Shown piece after piece: positions 7,975 to 15,476 of a stretch of 64,000 nucleotides of DNA; within the stretch, counting starts at the first letter, position 1, and each line of letters starts with the position of its first letter. The notes beneath the pieces are model-generated. The model saw only the letters and a program-made list of their open reading frames with translations, did no database searches and had not been told where the DNA came from. Source of the stretch: an uncultured Lachnospiraceae bacterium (GTDB taxonomy: Bacteria; Bacillota; Clostridia; Lachnospirales; Lachnospiraceae); contig CANRJF010000001.1 in the NCBI GenBank assembly GCA_947630855.1, forward strand, positions 1 through 64,000. Direction: 5' to 3'. A program made the position numbers and the translations under genes.

Positions 7975-8667
7975 CTATTTATTATAATTTCTGGCTCCGA
8001 AAATACCGGTTCCTACACGCACCATAGTAGCTCCCTCTTCAATTGCTACCATGTAATCGCCTGTCATTCCCATGGACAAAATATCCATAGATACATTATC
8101 AATGTTTTTTCCGGCTATGTCAACAGCGATTTTCTTAATTTTCTGAAAATAAGGTCTATTTTCTTCTGGATTTTCTACAAAAGGAGCAATGGTCATAAGT
8201 CCTTTTATACGTATGTTTTCCAGTTTGGAAATTTCCTCCACAAGCTGTAATGTCTCTTCCCCTGAGATTCCAAATTTAGTGGATTCTCCAGCAATATTTA
8301 CTTCCACCAAAACAGGTACAACCCTGTGGATTTTTTTTGCCTGGATATTAATCTCCTCCGCCAGGCGGTAAGTATCTACGGAATGGATTAATTCTACATC
8401 CCCAATAATATATTTTACTTTGTTTCGCTGAAGATGGCCAATCATATGCCACTTGATATCACCGGGAAGCTGTTCCCTCTTTTCACATATTTCCTGTACT
8501 TTGTTTTCACCGAAATTTCTGATACCGCAGTCATAAATTTCCTGAAGCATAGAAACCGGCTTTGTCTTGCTCACTGCAATTAAAGTGACCTCTTCCCGTT
8601 TCCTTCCTGCCCTTTCGCAGGCTGCCTTTATATTTTCTTCCACATTTTTCAAATTATCCTGTAACAT
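7975..8667 (-). CDS. yggS: YggS/PROSC PLP-binding homeostasis protein
   Basis: Pyridoxal-phosphate binding protein of the alanine-racemase-like fold that buffers PLP and affects amino-acid metabolism. It has no known enzymatic activity. The PLP lysine lies in VSKTKP near residue 34; FGENKVQE and the IKGLMTIAPF block follow. At 230 residues it is standard. AGAGG precedes the ATG. It heads the sepF-ylmH-aroB-lspA-rluD run, and the structured repeat at 8699-8830 lies immediately upstream. Confidence 0.92.
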   Translation of the reverse strand: MLQDNLKNVEENIKAACERAGRKREEVTLIAVSKTKPVSMLQEIYDCGIRNFGENKVQEICEKREQLPGDIKWHMIGHLQRNKVKYIIGDVELIHSVDTYRLAEEINIQAKKIHRVVPVLVEVNIAGESTKFGISGEETLQLVEEISKLENIRIKGLMTIAPFVENPEENRPYFQKIKKIAVDIAGKNIDNVSMDILSMGMTGDYMVAIEEGATMVRVGTGIFGARNYNK

Positions 8668-8698
8668 AATATTCCTCTTTTCTAAAAATAAAATTTTT

Positions 8699-8830
8699 GT
8701 AACTGTTCAGGACAGCCTCAAACACTTGTTGTTTGAGGCGTAAGAACATGATTCAGGTGTGCAAAAATGCCATCGCGAAGCGATTTTTATGCATTTTTGC
8801 ATCGTATCTGTGAAGGTACTGAACAGATAC
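8699..8830. repeat. Structured intergenic repeat, copy A, terminal inverted repeats
   Basis: A 132-bp element with ends GTAACTGTTCAG (8699-8710) and CTGAACAGATAC (8819-8830), which are inverted repeats with one mismatch. Inside are a perfect ten-base-pair hairpin GCCTCAAACA/TGTTTGAGGC (8715-8739), a second hairpin GCAAAAATGC/GCATTTTTGC (8761-8800) that encloses ATCGC/GCGAT, and GTATCTGT/ACAGATAC at the right end. It fills the gap between yggS and the HlyD-like gene. A second copy is at 58034-58103, and the left end recurs at 61955. Confidence 0.8.
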
Positions 8831-8836
8831 AAATTT

Positions 8837-10228
8837 TTAATCGTTAATCAGCGCATTTTCCGTGACGGTACTGCCGTCTAAAGCAATATGGTCATATAAT
8901 GAAATACCGTAGTCCGTATCACTTCGTATAATGGAATACTCTTCATTCTGGTATATTATATCAATCTGTTTAAATACGGCATATCCTTTGTTGATATTAT
9001 AAATGCCTTCCAGTTTTGCAGTATCATGTACGGTATATGTCTCACTGGAATTGGGTTTTAAGATAACATCCCCGTCTGAAAGAACCTCTCCGTCCACATA
9101 ATACTCATATTCCGTGGCAAAATATATGGTAGGAACTACAAACTGTTCCGTTTCATTTCCCTCTTTGTCCACATGGCGTACCACTACACCTTCATTGCCG
9201 GAATTACCTCCTTTTTGAAAATATTCCATGGGAAGAGTGAAAAAGTCCTTGGATGCAATAGCAGAATTTGGGATTTTTAACCCTGTCTCCTCGTCAAATA
9301 ATAACTCCAGTTCTATAAAGCGGTCTGCCGCATACCGTATCATAGAGTTATTAAGGGAAAGAATTAAATAGTTTGTCCCGTCCTTCTCTGAAATTTCAAA
9401 AGGAAGGCGGAGAATGGCATTGTCTTTTTTAAATTTTACCAAAACTGTGGCTGCATCCCTTAACTGGCGTTTTGTGTCATTTGTAACAGAGACTGCTATC
9501 TGCCAGGATTCATCGGTAATAATTTTATAGGCAGCTTCCCCCTGGGCTATGGATTCCCGTTCCTTTAAATTTACCTTTTTGTAGGTGGATTCATCAAACA
9601 TGTCCGCTGTTAAAGTTTCTGCGGTAACAGATTCCAAGCCGTCCGTGTAGTATACAACTACTCCGTCCTTTGCCGCGCTTGTCCTGTAAAATGTGGCATT
9701 ATTTTCTGCCAATGCCACCGACTCCGAAATGGAATCCAATGCTCCCATGCTAAGAGATTCCGATACCTGGGCGTTTAAATCGCTTTTAAATGTATATAGT
9801 TCATAAAAGTTATTATTTTGATAGCTTTTGGAGAACTCCGAAATCTTATTCAAAATCTCCGCCAAATCTTCCTCCCCAAGTTGTGAGGCATCCTGGTTTG
9901 CCTGGTTTACCTGGCTGGCAATGGAACCGTCCGTATCCACAGAATAAATCAAATCTCCCACTCCCACCTTGGATGCATCTTTTATATAATAATTTATGGA
10001 ACCTTCCCTGTCGGAAAAGAAGACTTCTTCCTTTCTTATGGCAAGCCCTGTATAGGAATTATTAATGGCAATCGTCCCCTGCACTACTTCATATACAGAG
10101 GTATGGGTAGATGTAAAATAAGAATATATGTAAAACATCATATAAATGAAAATTATTCCAAATACAATAAGTCCGATATTCAAATGAAATGGCTTGCGAT
10201 ACCGCACTACTTTCTTATTTTTAGCCAC
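8837..10228 (-). CDS. HlyD-like membrane-anchored protein
   Basis: Probable membrane-fusion/adaptor-like protein of about 463 residues. One transmembrane segment lies near residues 18-40 (GLIVFGIIFIYMMFY). It is followed by an extracytoplasmic region with a split barrel-sandwich-like motif (TGLAIRKEEVFF and VGVGDLIYSVD), a helical stretch and beta-rich C-terminal domains. The ORF can begin at an ATG at 10273 with no Shine-Dalgarno. A GTG at 10228 is preceded by AAAGGCGG at good spacing and is preferred. No transporter partner is adjacent, so its role is unknown. Related genes are found near sepF in Clostridia. Confidence 0.65.
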   Translation of the reverse strand: MAKNKKVVRYRKPFHLNIGLIVFGIIFIYMMFYIYSYFTSTHTSVYEVVQGTIAINNSYTGLAIRKEEVFFSDREGSINYYIKDASKVGVGDLIYSVDTDGSIASQVNQANQDASQLGEEDLAEILNKISEFSKSYQNNNFYELYTFKSDLNAQVSESLSMGALDSISESVALAENNATFYRTSAAKDGVVVYYTDGLESVTAETLTADMFDESTYKKVNLKERESIAQGEAAYKIITDESWQIAVSVTNDTKRQLRDAATVLVKFKKDNAILRLPFEISEKDGTNYLILSLNNSMIRYAADRFIELELLFDEETGLKIPNSAIASKDFFTLPMEYFQKGGNSGNEGVVVRHVDKEGNETEQFVVPTIYFATEYEYYVDGEVLSDGDVILKPNSSETYTVHDTAKLEGIYNINKGYAVFKQIDIIYQNEEYSIIRSDTDYGISLYDHIALDGSTVTENALIND

Positions 10229-10294
10229 AAAATTTACCGCCTTTGCATTCAAATCTATCTTATATTGTAACATTTTTGCAATTAGAAAACAATG

Positions 10295-10300
10295 TATAAT
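10295..10300 (+). promoter_or_regulatory. Possible -10 element for DUF378 gene
   Basis: TATAAT is 42 bases before the DUF378 start codon. The upstream -35 region is only AT-rich, so this is a weak call based on the hexamer and its position. Confidence 0.3.
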
Positions 10301-10342
10301 ACGCAGTAAAAAAGAAATACTAAGAAAAAAGGAGGTAATTTC

Positions 10343-10555
10343 ATGAATTCAAAAGCTTTAGATTATACATTATTAACACTTGTAATCATTGGCGCCGTAA
10401 ATTGGGGATTAATCGGATTTTTCCGTTTTGACCTGGTTGCATTTATATTTGGGGACATGTCCTGGATTTCACGGATTGTTTATGCCCTTGTGGGTATCGG
10501 CGGCCTTTACCTGCTCAGCGTTTACGGCAGAATCCGCAGCATTGAGCAGACTTAG
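10343..10555 (+). CDS. DUF378 small membrane protein
   Basis: Seventy-residue protein of the DUF378 family, whose function is unknown. Two hydrophobic segments are evident: about residues 8-27 (the stretch around IIGAVNWGLIGFF) and about 42-60 (SRIVYALVGIGGLYLL). The NWGL motif is typical of the family. A strong AAGGAGGT site precedes the ATG. It is a monocistronic plus-strand gene with a strong terminator directly downstream. Confidence 0.8.
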   Translation: MNSKALDYTLLTLVIIGAVNWGLIGFFRFDLVAFIFGDMSWISRIVYALVGIGGLYLLSVYGRIRSIEQT

Positions 10556-10575
10556 GAAAATCATAAAAACACCAC

Positions 10576-10607
10576 AAAAAGGACTGTCAATTCCGACAGT
10601 CCTTTTT
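10576..10607. terminator. Strong bidirectional intrinsic terminator
   Basis: AAAAAGGACTGTC and GACAGTCCTTTTT are exact reverse complements around a six-base loop, giving a stem flanked by A and T tracts on both strands. It lies between the convergent DUF378 and P-loop genes. Confidence 0.9.
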
Positions 10608-10625
10608 CTCCTATGTAATCAATCT

Positions 10626-11045
10626 TTACAGGGAAACAATCAGTTTTGCTTTTGCGCACTCCGGCAGGTCACTTTCATTCTTGGAAACGCTTAAAACAAT
10701 TTTAACATTATACTTCTCGCTGATAATATCTAATTTCTCAATGGCATGTGTAATTTCATCATCTTTAATATTGGAAATTGTGAGAAAACTGTCTAAGTAA
10801 AGTTCTTCTAAGTCATTATCCTGGGAAACAATCCCGCAGATAAATCCCATAAACTCATCACAATTTGTAACCGGATAATCTGTCATATTGACAAGACGGA
10901 CTTTGTTGCTCAATTCATACATATGTTTCTGGCTTTTATCTAAATATACGATATTACCGTTTGCTGAAAGTATGGCTTTATTCACTTTCTCTAATAAATG
11001 TTTTGTTTTTCCTTTTCCCTTTTCCCCTGCAATAATTTGAACCAT
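10626..11045 (-). CDS. Uncharacterised P-loop protein
   Basis: Protein of 139 residues with GEKGKGKTK near the N-terminus, a Walker A-like sequence immediately after the first strand (MVQIIA). A possible Walker B-like strand is IVYLDKS. The rest is alpha/beta with no motif I recognise. The ATG at 11045 is chosen because AGGAGG lies eight bases upstream; the ORF track extends further without support. It shares a terminator with DUF378 and is separated from the DacA-like gene, so it appears monocistronic. I do not recognise a function, and similar proteins are known to me only as hypothetical. Confidence 0.7.
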   Translation of the reverse strand: MVQIIAGEKGKGKTKHLLEKVNKAILSANGNIVYLDKSQKHMYELSNKVRLVNMTDYPVTNCDEFMGFICGIVSQDNDLEELYLDSFLTISNIKDDEITHAIEKLDIISEKYNVKIVLSVSKNESDLPECAKAKLIVSL

Positions 11046-11159
11046 GGCAATTTCCTCCTGTTTTCTCTCTTTGAACATCCACCCATATCCATGGATTTTT
11101 GTCTATAAAATAATTATAATTTATCTGTACCAAAAATTCAACCGCTAATTCCGATTCTT

Positions 11160-12167
11160 CTACGAATTACCGGCAAAACCATATAAAAGCTGATTCATGT
11201 AATAATATAAGTTATTCCGGCAGTCTGCTTTCATTATAATAGAGACAATCTGCTGCCCCATTTCATTTTCGGATAAAAGCACAAGACAGTAACCCGCTGC
11301 ATTGGTAGTTCCTGTTTTGCCGCCAATAACCGTAATGCCCTTTGGTGCATCCTCCGTTCCCATCAGATATTTGTTTGTGGAAGTCCACACCTGTTCCACG
11401 GAAAGCCCGTTAGCATCTAAATATTGTACCGTATACTCTGTTTTTGTAATGAAATCCAAAAATTCCGGCATCTGTATTGCCGCCTGGAAAAAAAGGTACA
11501 TATCGTACACCGTAGTATAATGCTCCTCATCATGCAGGCCGTTGGGATTTACAAAATGGGAATCCAATGCCCCTAATGCCCTTGCCTCCTGATTCATTAA
11601 TCTGGCAAATTCATCTACGCTTCCGGAAATGCCCTCCGCAATCACAATGGCAGCGTCATTGCCGCTGCGCATCATAAGCCCGTACAAAAGCTGGCGCAGG
11701 GACAAATAATCCCCTTCTTTTAAATCACAGACAGAAGAATCGCTTTCCTGGTCCACGGCATTGGCACTCACCTGGTAAACGCTGTCCAAATCCCCGTATT
11801 TTAACGCTATATAGGCAGTTAAAATCTTTGTAGTGCTGGCGGGATAAATTCTGCCGTAAATATTCTGAGAGTAAGTTACTTCTTTTGTATCTAAATTAAA
11901 TACACCTGCCGCCTCTGCCACCTGGGAATCCGTAGAATCCGTTCCTAAGTCTTCCCCGTTTGAAACACAGTACTTCTCTGCAAAAAAAGGATACGTATTG
12001 TGCAGGGATGTATCGTCTACGGACACCAACTGGTATTTCTGGGATGTCTGGTAAATCTGATAGGCATTTTGAAATGTCACTTCTTCGTTTTTTTCACTGC
12101 ATCCGCACAAAAGCACACAGCATACACTCAAAACTAAGCATATTATTTTTTTATTTATACATTTCAC
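11160..12167 (-). CDS. D-alanyl-D-alanine carboxypeptidase, lipoprotein (S11 family)
   Basis: Low-molecular-weight penicillin-binding protein that trims the terminal D-Ala from peptidoglycan pentapeptides outside the membrane. The three active-site motifs are visible: ASTTK (SxxK, about residue 109), SGN (about 166) and KTG (about 285). The N-terminus is a lipoprotein signal ending in the lipobox LCGC, so the enzyme is lipid-anchored rather than held by a C-terminal helix as in DacA. It starts with GTG and overlaps the end of mgsA by 17 bases, which implies coupling. It closes the rodA-mgsA block. Confidence 0.88.
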   Translation of the reverse strand: MKCINKKIICLVLSVCCVLLCGCSEKNEEVTFQNAYQIYQTSQKYQLVSVDDTSLHNTYPFFAEKYCVSNGEDLGTDSTDSQVAEAAGVFNLDTKEVTYSQNIYGRIYPASTTKILTAYIALKYGDLDSVYQVSANAVDQESDSSVCDLKEGDYLSLRQLLYGLMMRSGNDAAIVIAEGISGSVDEFARLMNQEARALGALDSHFVNPNGLHDEEHYTTVYDMYLFFQAAIQMPEFLDFITKTEYTVQYLDANGLSVEQVWTSTNKYLMGTEDAPKGITVIGGKTGTTNAAGYCLVLLSENEMGQQIVSIIMKADCRNNLYYYMNQLLYGFAGNS

Positions 12168-12546
12168 GCCACTCTAAGTCTCCTCGGTCTAAAGATTTTA
12201 TTAAAAGTTCTGCGGTTGCAAGATTGGTTGCTAATGGAATATTATGGGTATCACATAAATGAACAACACTGTTTACATCCGGTTCGTGAGATTTGGGCGT
12301 TAATGGGTCTCTTAAGAAAATCACCAAATCCATTTCATTGTGCTCAATCTGGGCACCAAGCTGCTGTGCCCCGCCTAAATGGCCGGCAAGGTATTTATGG
12401 ATAGAAAGATTGGTTACTTCTTCAATTAAACGCCCGGTAGTGCCGGTGGCAAAAAGTTCATTTTTACAGAGAATCCCCCTGTAAGCAATACAAAAATTCT
12501 GCATTAATTTTTTCTTTGAGTCATGTGCGATAAGTCCGATGTTCAT
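12151..12546 (-). CDS. mgsA: Methylglyoxal synthase
   Basis: Converts dihydroxyacetone phosphate to methylglyoxal and phosphate, a bypass of lower glycolysis. The protein has 131 residues, the family length. IGLIAHD opens the fold, GTTG and HLGGAQQ form the phosphate-binding region, and the catalytic aspartate lies in FLRDPL near residue 80. The start codon overlaps the rodA stop as ATGA, so the two are translationally coupled. Its place between rodA and a carboxypeptidase links a central-metabolism enzyme with wall synthesis. Confidence 0.95.
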   Translation of the reverse strand: MNIGLIAHDSKKKLMQNFCIAYRGILCKNELFATGTTGRLIEEVTNLSIHKYLAGHLGGAQQLGAQIEHNEMDLVIFLRDPLTPKSHEPDVNSVVHLCDTHNIPLATNLATAELLIKSLDRGDLEWREMYK

Positions 12547-13664
12547 AGTAAGTCCCCCATTCCGTATTTTCTAGGCTGTAACCCTATATTGAGAACAAAT
12601 CCGATTCCCATATAAAGGGTGAGCAGTGATGTCAGTCCATAGCTTACAAAAGGCAGCGGCAAACCGGTATTTGGCATGAGCCCTGTTGCCACGCAAACAT
12701 TGATAAATCCCTGAAAACCGATTAATGATGCCATTCCGCAGCAAATCAGCCTGCCTGACATGTCCTTGGCTTTCCTTGCAATCAAAATACATTCCAGCAC
12801 AATGAGCAATAGCAGGATTATTACAATTACCGCACCCACAAATCCTAATTCTTCCCCTACAATGGCAAAAATAAAGTCTGTCTGGGATTCGGAAATAAAA
12901 TTGCCGTTTTTCACGGATGTAATTTCACTGTTGTTTAATCCTTTCCCCCAAAGCTGCCCGGAACCAATTGCCATTTTGGAATTTAACTGCTGGTAGGCAG
13001 TATCTGCATACTTTTCAGGTTCTAGCCACGCCATAATACGCTTGTACTGGTAACCATTCAGAATCTGCTGGTCAGGCTGCAAAATAAGGCTTATAAATAT
13101 AAGCACCGACGGTATGCTAACTGCCAAAACGCCTATTACTATTTTATAACTTAATCCTGCAATAAACAAGAGGGCAACAAAAATTAATGCTGTGACAATG
13201 GTTGTGGACAAGTCCGGCTGTGATTTTATTAAGTACAGGGGTATTCCTGCCAGAATAAAAGAACATGCCAGTATCTTTACCGTATTCAAATTCTCCTGAT
13301 GCTGCATAAAAAAGTAGGCAAAAAATAAAATTAATATTAATTTTGATAATTCTGAAGGCTGAAAACGGATGCCTGCAATCGTTACCCACCTGGTAGAACC
13401 TTTTGTATGCTCTCCCATGAACTTTACCATTATCAAAAGCCCGATATTCAGGAAATAATAAAGCCAACTGAATTTCAGTAAATAAGAGTAATCCATCATG
13501 GAAATCATGACCATAATCACAAGTCCCATCACAAGGCCCATAATCTGTTTTCCCTGCACAGACTCCCTGGCGCTGCCGATTACCATGATTCCCAGTACGT
13601 TAAGGGCAACAACATATAAAATAAGTCTGAAATTGTAATTCTTAAGTCTGTATTGTTTCAGCAT
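12543..13664 (-). CDS. rodA: RodA-type SEDS peptidoglycan glycosyltransferase
   Basis: Polytopic SEDS protein that polymerises lipid II during lateral wall growth with its partner PBP2. About ten hydrophobic segments span the 373 residues. Family motifs include FQPSELSK, the large loop with the AIGSGQLWGKG block, and the C-terminal NTGLPLPFVSYGLTS stretch. AGGAA precedes the ATG. Association with mreBCD and PBP2 in the same block supports RodA rather than FtsW or SpoVE, though SEDS paralogues are hard to separate by sequence alone. Confidence 0.9.
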   Translation of the reverse strand: MLKQYRLKNYNFRLILYVVALNVLGIMVIGSARESVQGKQIMGLVMGLVIMVMISMMDYSYLLKFSWLYYFLNIGLLIMVKFMGEHTKGSTRWVTIAGIRFQPSELSKLILILFFAYFFMQHQENLNTVKILACSFILAGIPLYLIKSQPDLSTTIVTALIFVALLFIAGLSYKIVIGVLAVSIPSVLIFISLILQPDQQILNGYQYKRIMAWLEPEKYADTAYQQLNSKMAIGSGQLWGKGLNNSEITSVKNGNFISESQTDFIFAIVGEELGFVGAVIVIILLLLIVLECILIARKAKDMSGRLICCGMASLIGFQGFINVCVATGLMPNTGLPLPFVSYGLTSLLTLYMGIGFVLNIGLQPRKYGMGDLL

Positions 13665-13672
13665 ATTGTTTC

Positions 13673-13951
13673 CTATCTTCCGGAAGTATGACGCATTTCT
13701 TTAATCGGAATATTTGCATACAATGCCGGTACTGACCCGTTATTGCTCTCCGATTCCGTCTGGGTAATCTGGATATCCAGCCCATCTGCATCTATTTCCA
13801 TGTATTTTGATATCACACTGATAATATCATTCTTAATTTTCTCCATAACTTCCGGCGAACAGTTGGCACGGTCCGAAACGAGTACAAATTTCAGACGGTC
13901 TTTTGCTACGTCGCCGGAGTTCTTTTTCTTGAAAAAGTCCGCTAATGCCAT
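13673..13951 (-). CDS. minE: Cell division topological specificity factor MinE
   Basis: Stimulates MinD ATPase and drives Min localisation, restricting division to midcell. It has 92 residues from the ATG at 13951, which has GGAGGAG five bases upstream; the upstream in-frame start is not needed. The N-terminal MALADFF targeting helix and the RLKFVLVSDRA segment (anti-MinCD region) are present. It lies in the order minC-minD-minE in the direction of transcription. A MinE oscillator is of interest because many Firmicutes use DivIVA/MinJ instead. Confidence 0.93.
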   Translation of the reverse strand: MALADFFKKKNSGDVAKDRLKFVLVSDRANCSPEVMEKIKNDIISVISKYMEIDADGLDIQITQTESESNNGSVPALYANIPIKEMRHTSGR

Positions 13952-13967
13952 ATTTTCTCCTCCCATT

Positions 13968-14753
13968 CTATTTAAACAAGCTGGCCAGTTTTGTAAATAC
14001 AGTTTCTTTCTTGTCTAAATCAAGAAATGGAATCTCCTCTCCCATAATACGTTTACAGATATTTGCAAATGCCCTTCCCGCCAGAGCCTGGGTACCTACT
14101 AACGGTTCTCCCTGGTTTGTGGAAATAACAATCTGTTCATCATCCGGCACTACACCGATAAGGTTTACGGCTAATATTTCACACACATCATCCACTGTCA
14201 TCATATCTCCCCGTTTTACCATATCCATGCGCAGGCGGTTTACAATAAGCTGTGTCTGTTTGATTTCATTTGCCTCTAAAAGCCCGATAATACGGTCTGC
14301 ATCGCGAATGGCGGAAACTTCCGGTGTTGTAACTACCAGTGCCCTGTCAGCCCCGGCAATGGCATTTTTAAATCCCTGCTCAATTCCTGCCGGACAATCT
14401 AACAGTATGTAATCAAATTCTTCCCTGAGTTCATCTGTAAGTTTTTTCATCTGCTCTGGAGTGACGGATGTTTTGTCCCTTGTCTGGGCAGAGGGAAGAA
14501 GCGCTAGATTGGGATATTTTTTATCCTTGATTAATGCCTGTTTAATCCGGCAGTTTCCTTCCACCACGTCAACCAGGTTATAAACAATACGGTTTTCCAA
14601 TCCCATCACCACATCTAAGTTGCGAAGCCCGATATCTGTATCAATTAAAACTACTTTTTTGTCCAACTGCGCAAGCCCCGTACCTACATTGGCAGTTGTC
14701 GTAGTCTTTCCCACACCGCCTTTCCCGGATGTAATTACAATTACTTCACTCAT
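13968..14753 (-). CDS. minD: Septum site-determining ATPase MinD
   Basis: Membrane-associated ParA-type ATPase that recruits MinC and is displaced by MinE. The deviant Walker A GKGGVGKTT is at residues 10-18, LLDCPAG is the switch/Walker B region near residue 120, and the C-terminus ends in a short amphipathic helix (TVFTKLASLF) for membrane binding. The length of 261 residues is typical. AGGAGG precedes the ATG. It is 16 bases from minE and 20 from minC. Confidence 0.95.
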   Translation of the reverse strand: MSEVIVITSGKGGVGKTTTTANVGTGLAQLDKKVVLIDTDIGLRNLDVVMGLENRIVYNLVDVVEGNCRIKQALIKDKKYPNLALLPSAQTRDKTSVTPEQMKKLTDELREEFDYILLDCPAGIEQGFKNAIAGADRALVVTTPEVSAIRDADRIIGLLEANEIKQTQLIVNRLRMDMVKRGDMMTVDDVCEILAVNLIGVVPDDEQIVISTNQGEPLVGTQALAGRAFANICKRIMGEEIPFLDLDKKETVFTKLASLFK

Positions 14754-14773
14754 GATATAATCCTCCTGATTTC

Positions 14774-15454
14774 CTAAATATTATTAAATGTATTTTTCGT
14801 TATTGGCTCAATAAGAATCTGATTCCCTGATACCGTGGCAATCTGCGGCTCCGTATTTGATTTCTTCCGCTCCTTTAAAGATGCTAAAAACCCTTTGTCT
14901 TCACTCCGGCCAATCACATCCCCTATCTTTATCTGCATAGGGTTCATATCCAATGCTGCCACAAAACATTCTTCATTCCCGGCCATTCCCGCATATGCAG
15001 TCCCCTTTAGCGCGCCTAAAATCACAATATTTCCCATGGAAGTTACTTTTGCGCCGGGATTTACATCCCCAATGACAATCAGGCTTGTCTCACTTTCAAG
15101 TACATGGCCGGAACGCAGTGTCCCTTTGTAAATCTTTCCCGTATTTCCCGCTGCCATACTGTCATATTCGTCCATTTTCTTTTTCACTAACTGTTCCCTG
15201 ATTTCATCATTATCAATGACACATACAATATGGATACTTGTATTCTGGCTGATTGTGTCGATAATCTGATATTCTTCCTCCGGTGTAAGTTCCCTTCCCT
15301 CAAAGGAAATGGCCATTCTGGCATTTTTAAAAAACTTTTCAGATTCTAAAAATTTGTCCTTAATGTGGCCAATCAGTTCCCGAAAGGGCATGGTGTTATC
15401 CAAAATCAAATTAATACCGTATTTGTTGCTTTTAATAATGACTGGCAAAGACAT
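14774..15454 (-). CDS. minC: Septum site-determining protein MinC
   Basis: FtsZ polymerisation inhibitor that acts with MinD. The N-terminal FtsZ-interacting domain spans about residues 1-100. The C-terminal beta-helix domain, about residues 108-210, shows the repeated pattern with VIGDVNPGAKV and GNIVILGALKG. At 226 residues it is normal. GGAGGG precedes the ATG. It is the first of the three min genes and is transcribed after the PBP2 gene. Confidence 0.93.
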   Translation of the reverse strand: MSLPVIIKSNKYGINLILDNTMPFRELIGHIKDKFLESEKFFKNARMAISFEGRELTPEEEYQIIDTISQNTSIHIVCVIDNDEIREQLVKKKMDEYDSMAAGNTGKIYKGTLRSGHVLESETSLIVIGDVNPGAKVTSMGNIVILGALKGTAYAGMAGNEECFVAALDMNPMQIKIGDVIGRSEDKGFLASLKERKKSNTEPQIATVSGNQILIEPITKNTFNNI

Positions 15455-15476
15455 AATCTCCCTCCTGTTTTTATTT

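Noticed and set aside
10229-10273. ATG start at 10273 for the HlyD-like gene
   Set aside because: No ribosome site precedes it, while the GTG at 10228 has AAAGGCGG at suitable spacing. The choice stays open to experiment.
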